This document shows, piece after piece, positions 1 to 10,345 of a DNA stretch of 64,000 nt. This stretch comes from Yponomeuta sedellus (lineage: Eukaryota > Arthropoda > Insecta > Lepidoptera > Yponomeutidae). Numbering within the stretch: position 1 is the stretch's first letter; each line of letters opens with the position of its first letter. Under the pieces are notes generated by a model. It saw only the letters and a list, made by a program, of their open reading frames with translations. It made no database searches and had not been told where the DNA came from. A program made the translations under genes and the position numbers. The stretch is taken from the NCBI GenBank assembly GCA_934045075.1, contig OW203745.1:14938768-15002767 (forward strand), written 5' to 3'.

Positions 1-1013
<1,013 letters not shown>

Positions 1014-1111
1014 ATGTTATACAATTAGCGGTCAATATAAGATTGTAAATAAACATCTGTGTAAATAATAAAAATAAGTTCTTAATATATTTAGGTTTAG
1101 TTGGTTTACTT

Positions 1112-1489
1112 GTTGGCCTACTCGTAGTAACACTAAGTGCTTGGAATCAATCACTTGGGTTAAGCAACAATAGGCGCGGTCAGGTGCAGGATGAGTGACC
1201 ATTCCGTGACTACCGGACCGCTGGTGGCCGGACCTTACCATTTTTCCGAGCGTTCCGTGCTTCGCAAGGCACGTTAAGCCATTGGTGCCGGCTGTCATGT
1301 AACGGCAGTCGTTAAACCATGATAAAGGCCTTTTGGGCTATTAGTAAACTTCTGACAGTAAGGCCTGCCACTGTCTTACAATCATCCACCAACCCAGACT
1401 TGGTCCCCGTTGTAGAGTGTGGCCTAACCTTCATGCGATGCAAGAAGTGATCCGTCCCTCAGCAGTGGGGACATGCAAAGGGTTGATAA
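1112..1489 (+). mobile_element. 5S-SINE, subfamily A, nearly full length, diverged
   Basis: The head carries 'ttaagcaacaataggcgcgg' and 'ggatgagtgacc', matching the box A to box C region of 5S rRNA. The body then follows the family order: 'cgcaaggcacgttaagcc', 'gtgccggctgtcatgtaa', 'ttctgacagtaaggcc', and the end 'agcagtggggac' plus 'gggttgata'. An extra 'ggaccgctggtggcc'-like stretch near 1230 and many substitutions mark it as old. A minus-strand open frame across 1032-1298 is only a by-product of the SINE. Confidence 0.85.
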
Positions 1490-1748
1490 TTTTTCAATGA
1501 ACAAGGCTGTTAACAATAACAATTTTAAAGCCAAAATATTAAGCTTACCCTCCAAAACGATCCGGGATGTCCAAAATACACTCCATTGCTTTTTGAGTTC
1601 AAATTGGCCAGGCCCATGATGGCTGCTAACGGTCAATTTTACCACTGCTAAGCCGCCTAAAGTTCTGGGTCTCGCAGAGCTTGAAGTGAATTCGTGGGCA
1701 AAGTACTCGATCAATTGTTTGTTAGTTGGTTGGTAAATAATAATTAAA

Positions 1749-2040
1749 GATTCATTAAGCTGGCGAGTAAATAATTATTAAATACTAGCTGTGCCCCGCG
1801 GTGTTACCGGCGGTTTATCAAATTTCCCGTGGGAACAATACATTTTTCCGCAGTAAGACGTAGCCTATGTGTCCAGGGTGTCATCTAACTACATACCAAT
1901 TCTATTGAAATCGCTCCAGCCGTCTATACGTGAAGAAGTAACAAACATACACACTAACAAACTTTCGCTTTTAAAATATTAGTGTGATTCATTAAACTGG
2001 GGAGTAAATAATAGTCATTAAACTGTGGAGTAATATAATA
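1749..2040. repeat. Threefold 'attcattaaactggggagtaaataat' type motif around an inserted element
   Basis: A motif 'cattaaNctgg' plus 'gagtaaataat' occurs at about 1750-1777, 1987-2012 and, shorter, 2013-2035. The first and second copies bracket the 'actagctg' element at 1784-1982. The motif pair could be a very long target duplication or an older tandem repeat split by the insertion; the third copy favours the tandem repeat. Confidence 0.6.
1784..1982 (+). mobile_element. 'ACTAGCTG' non-autonomous element, lepidopteran type
   Basis: It starts 'actagctgtgccccgcggtg' and ends '..acaaactttcgctttt' then 'aatattag'. I recognise this layout (a GCGG-rich head, a 'gcctatgtgtccagggtgtcatct' middle, an 'acaaacatacacac' and 'ctttcgc' tail) from very common lepidopteran interspersed repeats. 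They have been treated as Helitron-like or LINE-derived; the class is not decidable here. Confidence 0.6.
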
Positions 2041-2110
2041 TCAGACAAAGTCACTTATCATGAAGCTAGACTGAGGTTAAGTGCAAACTTCATTACTAAA
2101 CCAAGAAACT

Positions 2111-2205
2111 CAGCATCTAAGTGGTCACTTTTCCTATGTAATGTAGGTGAAAATCCACTAGACGATGTATAAATCTTCTAGCACTGTAGAAGGCCAGTTT
2201 TGTTA
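2111..2205 (+). mobile_element. ATT retroposon, diverged 3' end (possible)
   Basis: The string 'ccactagacgatgtataaat' followed by 'cttct..aaggccag' resembles the 3' end of the ATT retroposon seen clearly at 31791, 39304 and 50848. The copy is short and diverged. Confidence 0.4.
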
Positions 2206-2523
2206 GTATATACCTAGCCCAAACACAGACACTAATCACCGTCAGCTGGCTCGATACACCGTAAAATTATGACTGGAATCTTTCTCCACGGCAGTTGAGC
2301 GTCGAGTTACGGCCGCGAATCGATCTAACTTGTTGCTGGTCGCTGGGTGACGTATCGTGGACGGAACGTAATCGCTTTAGCTGCTGGATGGATGGCTTCT
2401 TTGTTATTTTGCCAGCGACGTGGTAAAAACGTTAGGCTAGCCACATACAGTCGGAATTCCGTTTCGAAATTTTAAAGAAAGAAAGAACGACGGTTATATT
2501 CGATTCGGGATTCATACAGATCT

Positions 2524-2780
2524 ATCATCATCAACCCATAATGTCCCCACCAAGGGGCGCGGGTCTCTTCCCTGAGGAAGGTATAGTATAGGCCATACTG
2601 CGCCACGGGGGCCAAGTCCGGATTGGTGGAGGCTTGCAAGACTGGTGGCTGCTCTTACTGTCAGAAGTTTAGCCGCCCTAAGGCCACTGACTTGGCTTAA
2701 CGACTGCCATCTATCGACGGCAGCCGGCAACAACTGCTGAGCGTGCCTTGCGGAGCACAGAACCGCTCAGGAAAAAATGA
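2524..2780 (-). mobile_element. 5S-SINE, subfamily B, 5'-truncated
   Basis: Read on the minus strand it ends with a 'gaagagacccgcgccc..ttatgggttgatgatgatag' type tail, the subfamily B end. The body 'ccagtcttgcaagcctccac', 'ccggacttggcccccgtggc' and 'gcacgctcagcagttg' are family landmarks. The 5S-like head is missing. Confidence 0.8.
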
Positions 2781-3029
2781 CAAGCTGTGGAAGTTACTTA
2801 TTTATGTTAAGACCTATTATTTACCACAAGAAGCAATAAATCAGCTTTTTTAGTAAGATGGCACGAGTAACGCGTTTTGTGGCGCTGAAATGTCAGAATT
2901 TGACATTTAATGTAGTGTAAAAGTCGTGACATTTGACGTTAAAACGCGTGAGTGGCGTCGTCGTGTTACCTATACATAGTGGACCAAATATTGTTGAATG
3001 GAAAATTATTATCATTATTAATATCGCTT

Positions 3030-3342
3030 CCCAAATTCTTCCCGCGGGTGTCGTAAAAAGCGACTAAGGACATAAACCGGGGGGTGGGCAGCAGCGCCCC
3101 CTTCAGTACAATTCCACCAAACTGCGATCCCCAACCCGCATGCCCAGCGTGGGGATTATGGGCATTATGATGGCACAACCTTGCGCTGTGGTGCTTATTG
3201 GGGGAGGGCTATGTCCAGCAGTGGACTAATATAGCCTGAAGAAGAATAAGAAGATTAATATAGCCAGATAGCCTGATAGCCAGAGGTTGCGGGTTCGAAT
3301 CCAGCATGGGTATTTTTTTTAGCCTCTAAATAGGTTTTTAAG
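3030..3342 (+). mobile_element. Chimeric insertion: RTE-b 3' end fused to T1 3' half
   Basis: One 13-bp duplication, ATTAATATCGCTT, flanks the block at 3017-3029 and 3343-3355. Inside, 3030-3255 is the RTE-b-type end ('ccccaacccgcatgcccag', 'tccagcagtggactaatata', 'gcctgaagaagaa') and about 3270-3342 is the 3' half of T1 with its B box 'ggttcgaatcc' and 'agcctctaaataggttttta'. The halves meet at repeated 'atatagcc/gatagcc' microhomology. A single duplication around two families points to one insertion event with template switching. Confidence 0.75.
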
Positions 3343-3355
3343 ATTAATATCGCTT

Positions 3356-3704
3356 AACGGAACGTTGTGGATTAAAAGAGGATGTAGTGACTAGAATTGA
3401 GAAAGGAATGTTGCGTTGATTTGGACATGTGGAGAGGATGAAGGAAGAAAGATTGACGAATCAAATATATACTGCGAATGTGAGTGGAAGGGCTGGTAAG
3501 GGACGTCCCAGGCGGACATACATCGACCAAATAGGAGATGTATAAGCAAAGGGTAAGATAAAAAGCACCTGGAACCGGCGTGCGTGCATGCCGACTTATG
3601 AACGCTGATGAAGCGAAGGTGATCTGTCAGGATCGTGGCAAGTGGCAGTCCCTGGTCTCTGCCTACCCCTCTGGGATGCAGGCGTGAGGTTATGTATGTA
3701 TGTA
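3356..3704 (+). pseudogene. RTE-a LINE 3' fragment (end of RT ORF plus tail)
   Basis: The frame encodes a broken version of the C-terminal region following the RT domain of an RTE-like LINE: residues like IEKGMLR, FGHVERMKEERL and GRPRRT can be read in one frame, with stops (a TGA in place of the W codon near 3417). It ends in the diagnostic tail 'ctgggatgcaggcgtgaggt' plus 'tatgtatgtatgta'. It lacks the catalytic RT part, so it is a dead 5'-truncated copy. The same tail recurs at 4823, 5561, 13401, 15297, 38175 and 43443. Confidence 0.8.
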
Positions 3705-4233
3705 AGGCCTAATCTGTCGGATTATGTGACGTTGACATGCCGACATTGTTCGGCCGACCTGTTGCTCAGCCGATGAATTCGCCGCGACGCTAATCTAGCA
3801 TCGAGATAATCCGCGTTTGTCTGTCGCAAACTTCGCCTTTTGTTTTTGGCTAAAACTTGACCAATTTATGACCCATTTTTACTTAGGTACCCCCTAAGTA
3901 AAAATGGAAGTGAAAATGTTTTTCCGGAGACATGTAACCTGGGTGTCTTTAAAAGTAGAGTTAACCAGCATTTAACAGGTAAGCACGTAACATCGTAGAC
4001 CTCGTCTTCGCTTACCATCAGACGCGACTGGGGTCAAGTGTAACCTACTTAAAAAAAATGAAATGCGTTTACTAACTGTTCAGAATTGCGGAAACCCTTT
4101 TGCCACACTTATTTATTACACACAATAGGCTATTTTAAACTAAGGAAACGCGTGTTGCCTTGCGTGCATCACAAAAAGGAGAAAAAAACCATTATACCTT
4201 ATGTAAAAAAAGAAATAAGAACAAAACAATATT
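3705..4233. other. No gene; one possible LINE end
   Basis: At about 3939-4055 the text 'tcgtagacctcgtcttcgct' and 'accatcagacgcgactggg' resembles the coding end of jockey-like LINEs common in Lepidoptera, but no clean frame supports it. The rest shows nothing I recognise. Confidence 0.4.
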
Positions 4234-4573
4234 GGCCGTTGCTTGGTCTTGCAAAGTTAAGCAACACAGGGCGCGTTCAGTGCATGGATGGCTAAACCGT
4301 CTATGACTAACGCTAGTGGCATTTTTCCGAGCGGTTCCGTGTTTCGCAAGGCACGTTAAGCAGTTGGTGCCGGCTGCCGTCGACAGACGGTACTCGTTAA
4401 GCCAAGTCAGAGCCCTTAGGGTGCCTTGAAAACTTCTGATAGTAAGACCAGCCACTAGTCTTACAAGCCTCTAACAATCCGGACTTGGCGCCCGTAGTGG
4501 AGTATGGCCTATACCTTCCTCACGGAAGAGACCCGTGGCCCTCGGTAGCAACATAATGGGTCGATGATGATGA
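4234..4573 (+). mobile_element. 5S-SINE, subfamily B, nearly full length
   Basis: The head 'aaagttaagcaacacagggc' then 'gcgttcagtgcatggatgg' is the clearest subfamily-B match to the 5S internal control region. The body follows the family, and it ends 'gaagagacccgtggccctcg' and 'gggtcgatgatgatga'. The GATGAT tail distinguishes B from the GATAACGA tail of A. Confidence 0.85.
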
Positions 4574-4608
4574 ATATTAGCTGTTTCGTACATTCATCAT
4601 AGCGAGTA

Positions 4609-4743
4609 TAAGGCCCGCCACTGCCTTACAATCCTCCACCAATCCGTACTCAGCCCCCGTGGTGGAGAATGGCCTAACCTGCCTGCGATGCAGGAAGAGA
4701 CCTGTGCCCCAGCAGTATGTCTCCATACAAGGGTTGATAACGA
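4609..4743 (+). mobile_element. 5S-SINE, subfamily A, 3' fragment
   Basis: It runs from 'aaggcccgccactgccttac' to 'caagggttgataacgaac', immediately downstream of the subfamily B copy in the same orientation. 5'-truncated. Confidence 0.85.
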
Positions 4744-4822
4744 ACTAATGACTATGAGCTTGGTCTTTGTGGATTTAATCGATGACGGGCATATTTTGTA
4801 ACTTTCCATACATATATACATT

Positions 4823-4914
4823 CATACATAACCTCACGCCTATATCCGAGAGGGGTAGGCAGAGACCAGGGACTGCCACCTGGCACGATCCTGACAGATC
4901 ACCTTCGTTTCATA
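4823..4914 (-). mobile_element. RTE-a tail fragment
   Basis: Reverse complement of the RTE-a 3' end: 'cataacctcacgcc' at the left, then 'aggcagagaccagggactgc' and 'gatcctgacagatcaccttc'. It stops about 90 bp into the element. Confidence 0.8.
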
Positions 4915-5364
4915 ATAAAAAGTAATAAAAAGTAAAAAACCAAAAACGATTGAACGTAGTAGATGAAAGTATTTAAAAAGATGTTTACAGCCAAAGAAAA
5001 GCTAAAAAATTAATCATAACATACTTAGCCCATTCCTCTCCAAATAACCCAATCATAAATCAAAAGAACAGAGTGCAACTTTCTTAGTCCTCGACAAAAT
5101 GAAGTTTCGCGTCTACCCCCGCTCGGGTAGGTCGTTGACCCCAATCACATTACTCGAACGCTTCAGATTTATTGCGCAGAGGGCCCGAGGTATAACTACT
5201 CACTTACAGCCGTAGGGCCGGGGATGGAGTGTTTTCTTCCTAAGACGTGTCACTTCAATTGCCTAGTGACACATAATAATATTGAATAATCTTTTATTTA
5301 GTTTTATTGGATGGTTCACAAAACTGAGCGTTACATCTTCAAAACACATGAAATATACAATAAT
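4915..5364. other. No recognisable feature
   Basis: AT-rich DNA with a moderately GC-rich patch at 5100-5230. A short inverted repeat, GTGTCAC..GTGACAC, sits near 5247-5271. No frame or known repeat. Confidence 0.6.
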
Positions 5365-5375
5365 ACCTAGGTGCA

Positions 5376-5510
5376 CTAAGGCCCGCTGTCTTACAATCCT
5401 CCACCAACCCGGACTTGGCCGCCGCCGGTGGAGTATGGCCTAACCTTCCTGCGATGCAGGAAGAGACCCGTGCCCCAGCAATGGGGACATACAAGGGTTG
5501 ATAACGATGA
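5376..5510 (+). mobile_element. 5S-SINE, subfamily A, 5'-truncated insertion with 11-bp TSD
   Basis: ACCTAGGTGCA occurs at 5365-5375 and again at 5511-5521, exactly bracketing a 135-bp 3' fragment that begins 'ctaaggcccgctgtcttac' and ends 'gggttgataacgatga'. The duplication proves that a 5'-truncated 5S-SINE inserted here as a retroposon. Confidence 0.9.
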
Positions 5511-5791
5511 ACCTAGGTGCAATGTACACTTTGCTGGATATACGCAATATGCATAAATAAACATACATACATACATACATACATAACCTCACGCCTGTAT
5601 CCCAGAGGGGTAGGCAGAGACCAGGGACTGCCACTTGCCACGTCTTGCTGACAGATCACTTTTGCTTCATGAAAGTTCATAAGTCGTTGCATGCACGTAC
5701 GCCGGTTCCGGGTACTTTTTGTCTTCACCTTTGCCAGTACATCCCGTACCGACGTTCCTTAACAGCGCTTCTACTCACATTCGCAATATAT

Positions 5792-6277
5792 TGTTACGGG
5801 CTAGGGTTCTGGATTTGGATGTAAAACACCAATGACAGCTTCTTAGGATTTATTCACGCAGGGTCTGGTCTGCAGGTCTTCACGACACGAAGTCCACACG
5901 TAGATTCCAATCGCAGGTTCAATCGAAGTCCAATAGTATCGCTGAGGTCGTAGGTTATCGCTCGTATCGCAGGTATGTTCACTTGAAGTTCACTCTTCGC
6001 TATTCCAAATGGAACTGACAGCGCGCCGCGGCGGCCGCTATTTATATCCGCCGGCCAGGGTTCTAGAACATTCCCGTAACTATGTACCTACACTCGGTAC
6101 ACGCGGCAAGGTCGCTCGAACAGTTACTCATTTAAAGAGTTTTGAACCTTACCTTAGTGGACATACGAGTCATTATTGCTTGCAGCGTTTATTGTTTACT
6201 AAAACGCAGCATGCGGCGACTATTCTATAGGCTCCTAGAAGGCTTTATTCTAGATGGTTCGGGATAGGACCGCGACA
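5792..6277 (-). mobile_element. Solo LTR, gypsy-type, 4-bp TSD
   Basis: 486 bp starting TGTTACGGG and ending CGCGACA (TG..CA), flanked by ATAT at 5788-5791 and 6278-6281. Removing the LTR and one ATAT restores the RTE-a sequence to the length seen in the other copy near 3450-3475. On the minus strand it has a TATA box (GATATAAATAG, 6038-6048) and an AATAAA signal (5849-5854), so its sense is minus. A 4-bp duplication suits Ty3/gypsy elements. No internal gag-pol remains: it is the product of LTR-LTR recombination. Confidence 0.85.
6038..6048 (-). promoter_or_regulatory. TATA box of the solo LTR
   Basis: GATATAAATAG on the minus strand inside a GC-rich setting, about 190 bp upstream of the LTR polyadenylation signal at 5849-5854. 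Placement fits a U3 promoter. Confidence 0.6.
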
Positions 6278-6306
6278 ATATATTTGTTTCGTCAATCTTT
6301 CTTCCT

Positions 6307-6770
6307 TCATCCTCTCCACATGTCCAAACTAACGCAACATTCCTTTCTAATCAGACTATTGCGTATCCTGTCATTCAAAGTAACACTACACATACTTCTC
6401 AAGGACCCCATTTCTACTGCATTAATTCTACTTTCTTGCTTCTTTTGCCACACCCAAGTCTCGCTACCATACATAAGTATTGGGACCAGCACACCATTAT
6501 GAATAGCCAATCTAGCTCTTTTGGAGATGTTTCGGCTGCACACAATGGAGTGCAAGGCTGCGTTTACACAATTTCCCGCTTTTACTCTTCTTTCTATATC
6601 ACCTTCACACTTTCCATCCCTCGTAAAAAGGCTACCCAAATAAACAAATTCTTTTACTTGTTCCACTTTTTCGCCTCTAATCGTTGTCTTGCACTCAGTC
6701 ATTTAATCATCTTTTTCAAAGACCAGTACTTTCGTCTTACTCACAAATGTTCATACCTTTCCTTTTAAAT
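6307..6770 (-). pseudogene. RTE-a reverse transcriptase, C-terminal fragment
   Basis: The 131-residue frame (6307-6702) reads as the end of the palm and the thumb of a non-LTR RT. Visible landmarks are the short signature FVYLGSLFTRDGK (motif E region, residues 19-31), RRVKAGNCVNAALHS, and VLVPILMYGSETW (residues 71-83). Upstream in the same frame, SKTKVLVFEKDD ends in a stop just before residue 1, so the frame is already broken there. Downstream, near 6310, a deletion or frameshift joins it wrongly to the FGHVERM-like region. The YADD catalytic motif lies further upstream and is not in this copy, so it cannot be active. Confidence 0.8.
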
Positions 6771-6790
6771 GCCTTATTAAATCCATTACT

Positions 6791-7854
6791 GGTAAAAATA
6801 AACTCTTGGTAAAAATATAATACTAATACTTTACACTAGTACAAAAAACAAAATGTTGATCAATTAATTACAAAATATTATAGGTTACTTTGAAGAGCAA
6901 AATTTGGTTCATATTTGTTTCTAGAATTTAAACTTCAAAAATACATTAATTAGAGCTTGAGTGGTATAGTTTCTTAAGTACTAATTTGGGTGAATCCATA
7001 GAACCAGAGAAAATATATAAAACCCAACTTCTAACAACTAACGTGTCCAGCAAACACGCCTGCATTAAAAATTATTAAGTATAATTTTTTAATCCTTGTT
7101 GTTTACAAGTGACACAACATCCGTGCAATAGAGGGTAGATCCAAAGGTTCGGTGTCTCCATCGTCTTACTGGGCCTGAGAAATTCGGGTGGTATTTTGGT
7201 TTTATGGAATTGTCGCGTCGCACGCATACCATCCATCAACAAAGTAATTAATAGAGGTCTTTCGTGGCTTAGTCCAAGATCACGGTTGACAAGTAAATAA
7301 TTATTATCCTATTTTAATTTCGTTCAATGTTCTGATATGGCAAAAAAAAAATCGCTTGGGGGCCCCGGGGGGCAAATTCCTCCCTGGCTCCATGGCCAGT
7401 CCGACGCCGAGTGTCTCACTGACTAGAACACCTTGTGTGTTCACACCAGACGCCGTGCGAGTCCGGCCTTACGTAACGTTACTGCCGATGTTATCGAGCG
7501 GCCTAATTATATTATTGCGATGGCTATCCTGTTGAAGGTATATGTGGCATCTTGTACTTTTGCAGGCAATTTTTTCGGCCGTCGTCGTCGTAAAATCAAA
7601 GTCGAAATGTTTTTATTCAAAAAGTTCTAGCACAGAAAATAACGTCACAAGTTAAACTTAAGTGTCCACTTCGAGATCTAAATAATTTTGGTGAAAAAGA
7701 TGGAAAAGAAACACACAGCCTACCTATACATTCGATAAACGGCGATGGAAATAAACTGTAGTGGAGATTTTACAAGGAAAGGACTAAATCAACTTCCTCT
7801 AAGGAGTGCTTTATTACTATGGCTGTTAATCTTTCCAGTGGTAGTTTTCAATTA
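6791..7854. other. No recognisable gene
   Basis: Mostly AT-rich unique-looking DNA. Near 7345-7375 there is an A run followed by a G/C run (GGGGGCCCCGGGGGG). The GC-richer stretch 7375-7520 has no convincing frame or known repeat. Confidence 0.5.
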
Positions 7855-7909
7855 ACAGAGTAATTATCTAGCTTTGTACAATAAAGAATATTCCATCTAT
7901 CTATCTAGA
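7855..7909 (+). mobile_element. LINE 3' tail (TATC type)
   Basis: 'gtacaataaagaatattcc' followed by 'atctatctatcta'. This polyadenylation-like signal plus TATC repeat is the common end of several LINE families in the window. Only the last 55 bp are recognisable. Confidence 0.55.
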
Positions 7910-8201
7910 ACTCATGGAACTCTTTGAACTGGCTTTAATTCCAGACATCATTGTCATCTACATAATTCATGTTACACAAAGCCTTTTTCTAGTTTGCTTT
8001 ACCGCGTTTCGGTCTTGTTCTACTCGTATTTGGTGCCTAAGGTTTTATGTAAATAGGCAAGAAATCCGGCCTTAACTCCATCTTAAGAGTGTTTCAGTAA
8101 AGATGAAGAACTTTATTTGTAGAGCATTGGTGTACAAATGTTATGAAGTAAATAATAATTAATTAATGTAAATTTCTTAAAATAATATAATAAAACGTCA
8201 A

Positions 8202-8445
8202 GATGATCATCAACCCATTATGTCCCCATAGAGGGGCACGGTCTTTTTCCTGAGGACGGTATAGGCCAAACTCCACCACGGGGGCCAAGTCCGGATTGGT
8301 GGAGGCTTGCAAGACTAGTGGCTGGTCTTACTGTCAGAAGTTTTCAAGCCACCCTAAGGCCTCTGACTTGGCTTATCGACTGCCATCTATCTACAACAGC
8401 CGGCACCAACTGCTACAACGTGCGGAATCGCTCGGAAAAAAGTCA
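8202..8445 (-). mobile_element. 5S-SINE, subfamily B, 5'-truncated
   Basis: Left end 'gatgatcatcaacccattat' is the reverse of the GATGAT tail. Landmarks 'ccaagtccggattggtggag' and 'gcaagactagtggctggtct' are present, and it stops at 'cgctcggaaaaaag', before the 5S-like head. Confidence 0.85.
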
Positions 8446-8689
8446 GAAAAATATCAAGATCCGATAAAATAAATAAAGCAATACCATGCAAAAAATTGTA
8501 ATAATGATAGTCAGAAAAATAATTAAATGTTAAGATTAGTTCAAAAACTCAAATAGTCTGAGAGGGTAACAAAATATAGTGAAATCTACTTTTTAATATA
8601 ATTAAAATTGGATGATTTTTTATGAAAAAGTTAGAGGAAAAAGGAGAGTTTTGTGAATTCGATGGGTATATTAGTTTTTGTAGAAGTTT

Positions 8690-8873
8690 ATCTTGGAGTC
8701 GTTGCCAATTTCCAAACTAGCACATACGTTTTGGGCACCGACTCCAAGATATAAAGGTTGTCTGGAAGAGGTCAGTTTTAGTGATAAGGCCGCCGTCTGT
8801 ACTCTTAGGTTAAGAAATATCTGTGCTATTTCTATTTTCATGTACAATAAAGTGTTATCTATCTATCTAACTA
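8690..8873 (+). mobile_element. LINE 3' end, K type
   Basis: 'ggttgtctggaagaggtcag', 'agtgataaggccgccgtctg', 'tgtacaataaagtgttatct' and a short TATC tail. It matches the 3' ends at 19670 and 29459. The autonomous partner is not in the window; CR1/jockey affiliation is a guess. Confidence 0.7.
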
Positions 8874-9332
8874 TACTTCTACAATGCCTATATACATATA
8901 TATACAAATTTTAACATTATAGTAGGTCATATTGGTTTAAATTACTTCTTCGTTATTAGTGCTTTAGTGTACAGAAGTCAGTTTTTATTTAAAAATGTTT
9001 AGTATTTAATGCCCACTAGACTGCTAGTTATTAATTTTTTTATTCCAGTTTATTCTCCTGGTTTCCCGAGGCCAGTGCATAATAACTCCAGTCACGCCCC
9101 CAAGTGGGATAGTTTGTTCAATTTAGGTGCTTTTAGCTGCAAAAAAGTTGTTGAAAAACAACAGCTCGCGTGTGGACGAAGTATCACGTTACCGGAGCTG
9201 TTATTAAACTGTCTAGACGGGCCACGGGGTGTTTAGCCTTCAATACACATGACATGAGGCAGGTGTGGTACTTTTTTGGCAAGGCTGAGTGTATTAAGGC
9301 TATTGTTCCTACTCTAGACCTTCGATCGATAT

Positions 9333-9428
9333 CGATATCAACCCTTTATTTGTCCCCACTGGGGCACGGGTCTCTTCCTGTATCGCAGGAAGGTTAGGCC
9401 ATACTCCACCACGGGGGCCAAGTCCGGG
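9333..9428 (-). mobile_element. 5S-SINE, subfamily A, 3' fragment
   Basis: 'tatcaaccctttatttgtcc', 'gggtctcttcctgtatcgca' and 'caccacgggggccaagtccg' are the reversed 3' end. Cut at 9428 where T1 sequence begins. Confidence 0.85.
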
Positions 9429-9429
9429 T

Positions 9430-9555
9430 CCATATTTAGAGGCTAAAATTTCCACCCATGCCGGGACTCGGGGCTGCAAGTAATGCAAATTACTTCAGCC
9501 AGATGTCGCTGCCTGTACGTAATACAGACAGTATTATAAAGAGGTTCGAAATTTC

Positions 9556-9558
<3 letters not shown>
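9430..9558 (+). mobile_element. T1 copies: short reversed tail, then forward 5' half
   Basis: 9430-9465 is a reversed T1 tail ('atttagaggctaaaatttcc'). It joins at 'gccgggactcgg' to a forward T1 5' region ('gcaagtaatgcaaattactt', 'gagatgtcgctgcctgtacg' type) that ends at 'cgaaatttcac'. The forward copy resumes at about 13157, after the R1/I-group LINE, so the LINE split it. Confidence 0.8.
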
Positions 9559-9608
<50 letters not shown>

Positions 9609-9921
9609 GGTTCACTGCCACTATTTATTTTGTGGCATCCTTTAGTCCTAGTTAATATATCCTTAGTTTAATAATGTTACATAGTTTTTCCTATACCTAT
9701 TCTAATGGGCTTTTTGTCGTCATCGTTTTTTTTTGTCTGTTTTTTTTTTTCTTGTCTTCTTAGTCATCTCGTGTCCTTTTTTTTTTTTTTTTTCCTTGAT
9801 TGTTTTTTTTTTTTTTGCAAAACCCATTTACATTTATAAGATCTAAAGTTACCTTTTTATATTAGATATGAAATTGTATTCAAGTTAATTGCCATCGAAT
9901 GTACTTATAATTATATGCATT

Positions 9922-9977
9922 CCCCGGCGCCTTATCTCTGTTTACTCCATAGAGTAGTCTCAAGCAAGGCGCCGGGG
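9922..9977. repeat. 3'-UTR hairpin, copy 1
   Basis: 56 nt. Outer arms CCCCGGCGCCTT and AAGGCGCCGGGG pair perfectly (12 bp); an inner TACTC/GAGTA stem closes a CATA loop. It lies in the 3' UTR of the LINE and is repeated at 10220. Confidence 0.85.
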
Positions 9978-10219
9978 CATTACATGGTTAATTAGTCAAA
10001 GTATTTAAAATTAAGATTAATTCAATTTAAATAAAATAATATAACAATATATTGAAATTGCCTTAAAATCAAAATTACAATGATTAAAATGAATGTTACT
10101 ATATTACAATAAAATATCATTATGTTCAAAGTATTGAATTTAAAAATTTGTATTACATTACACATTTATAAAGTAAAATACAGCTTTCAAATTATATTGT
10201 TGTTAGCATAAGGTGTGTT

Positions 10220-10275
10220 CCCCGGCGCCTTATCTCTGTCTACTCTATCGAGTAGTCACAAGCAAGGCGCCGGGG
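10220..10275. repeat. 3'-UTR hairpin, copy 2
   Basis: 56 nt, same outer arms and the same inner TACTC/GAGTA stem, but the loop is TATC and a few unpaired bases differ. It sits about 70 nt downstream of the LINE stop codon. Stem conserved with loop divergence suggests the structure, not the sequence alone, was kept. Confidence 0.85.
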
Positions 10276-10345
10276 TCCTGTAACAATTTTCAACCCAATC
10301 TTACTATCTCCCTCGGCCTAAAAATGGGCATCAGGGTCGCCCGGG

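Larger units (their letters stand above)
5561..6790 (-). mobile_element. RTE-a LINE, 5'-truncated, split by a solo LTR
   Basis: The 3' tail (ACAT)n plus 'aacctcacgcctgtatccca' begins at 5561-5600. The body continues to 5791, is interrupted by the LTR at 5792-6277, and resumes at 6278 into the RT coding region up to about 6790, where homology stops (5' truncation). Without the LTR the copy is about 740 bp. Confidence 0.85.

Noticed and set aside
1424..1714. 96-codon minus-strand frame
   Set aside because: It overlaps the end of a 5S-SINE, has no recognisable domain and no matching splice structure beyond a chance GTAAG.
9559..9602. Simple poly-T microsatellite
   Set aside because: It is the reversed A tail of the LINE, with AATAAA in the right place.
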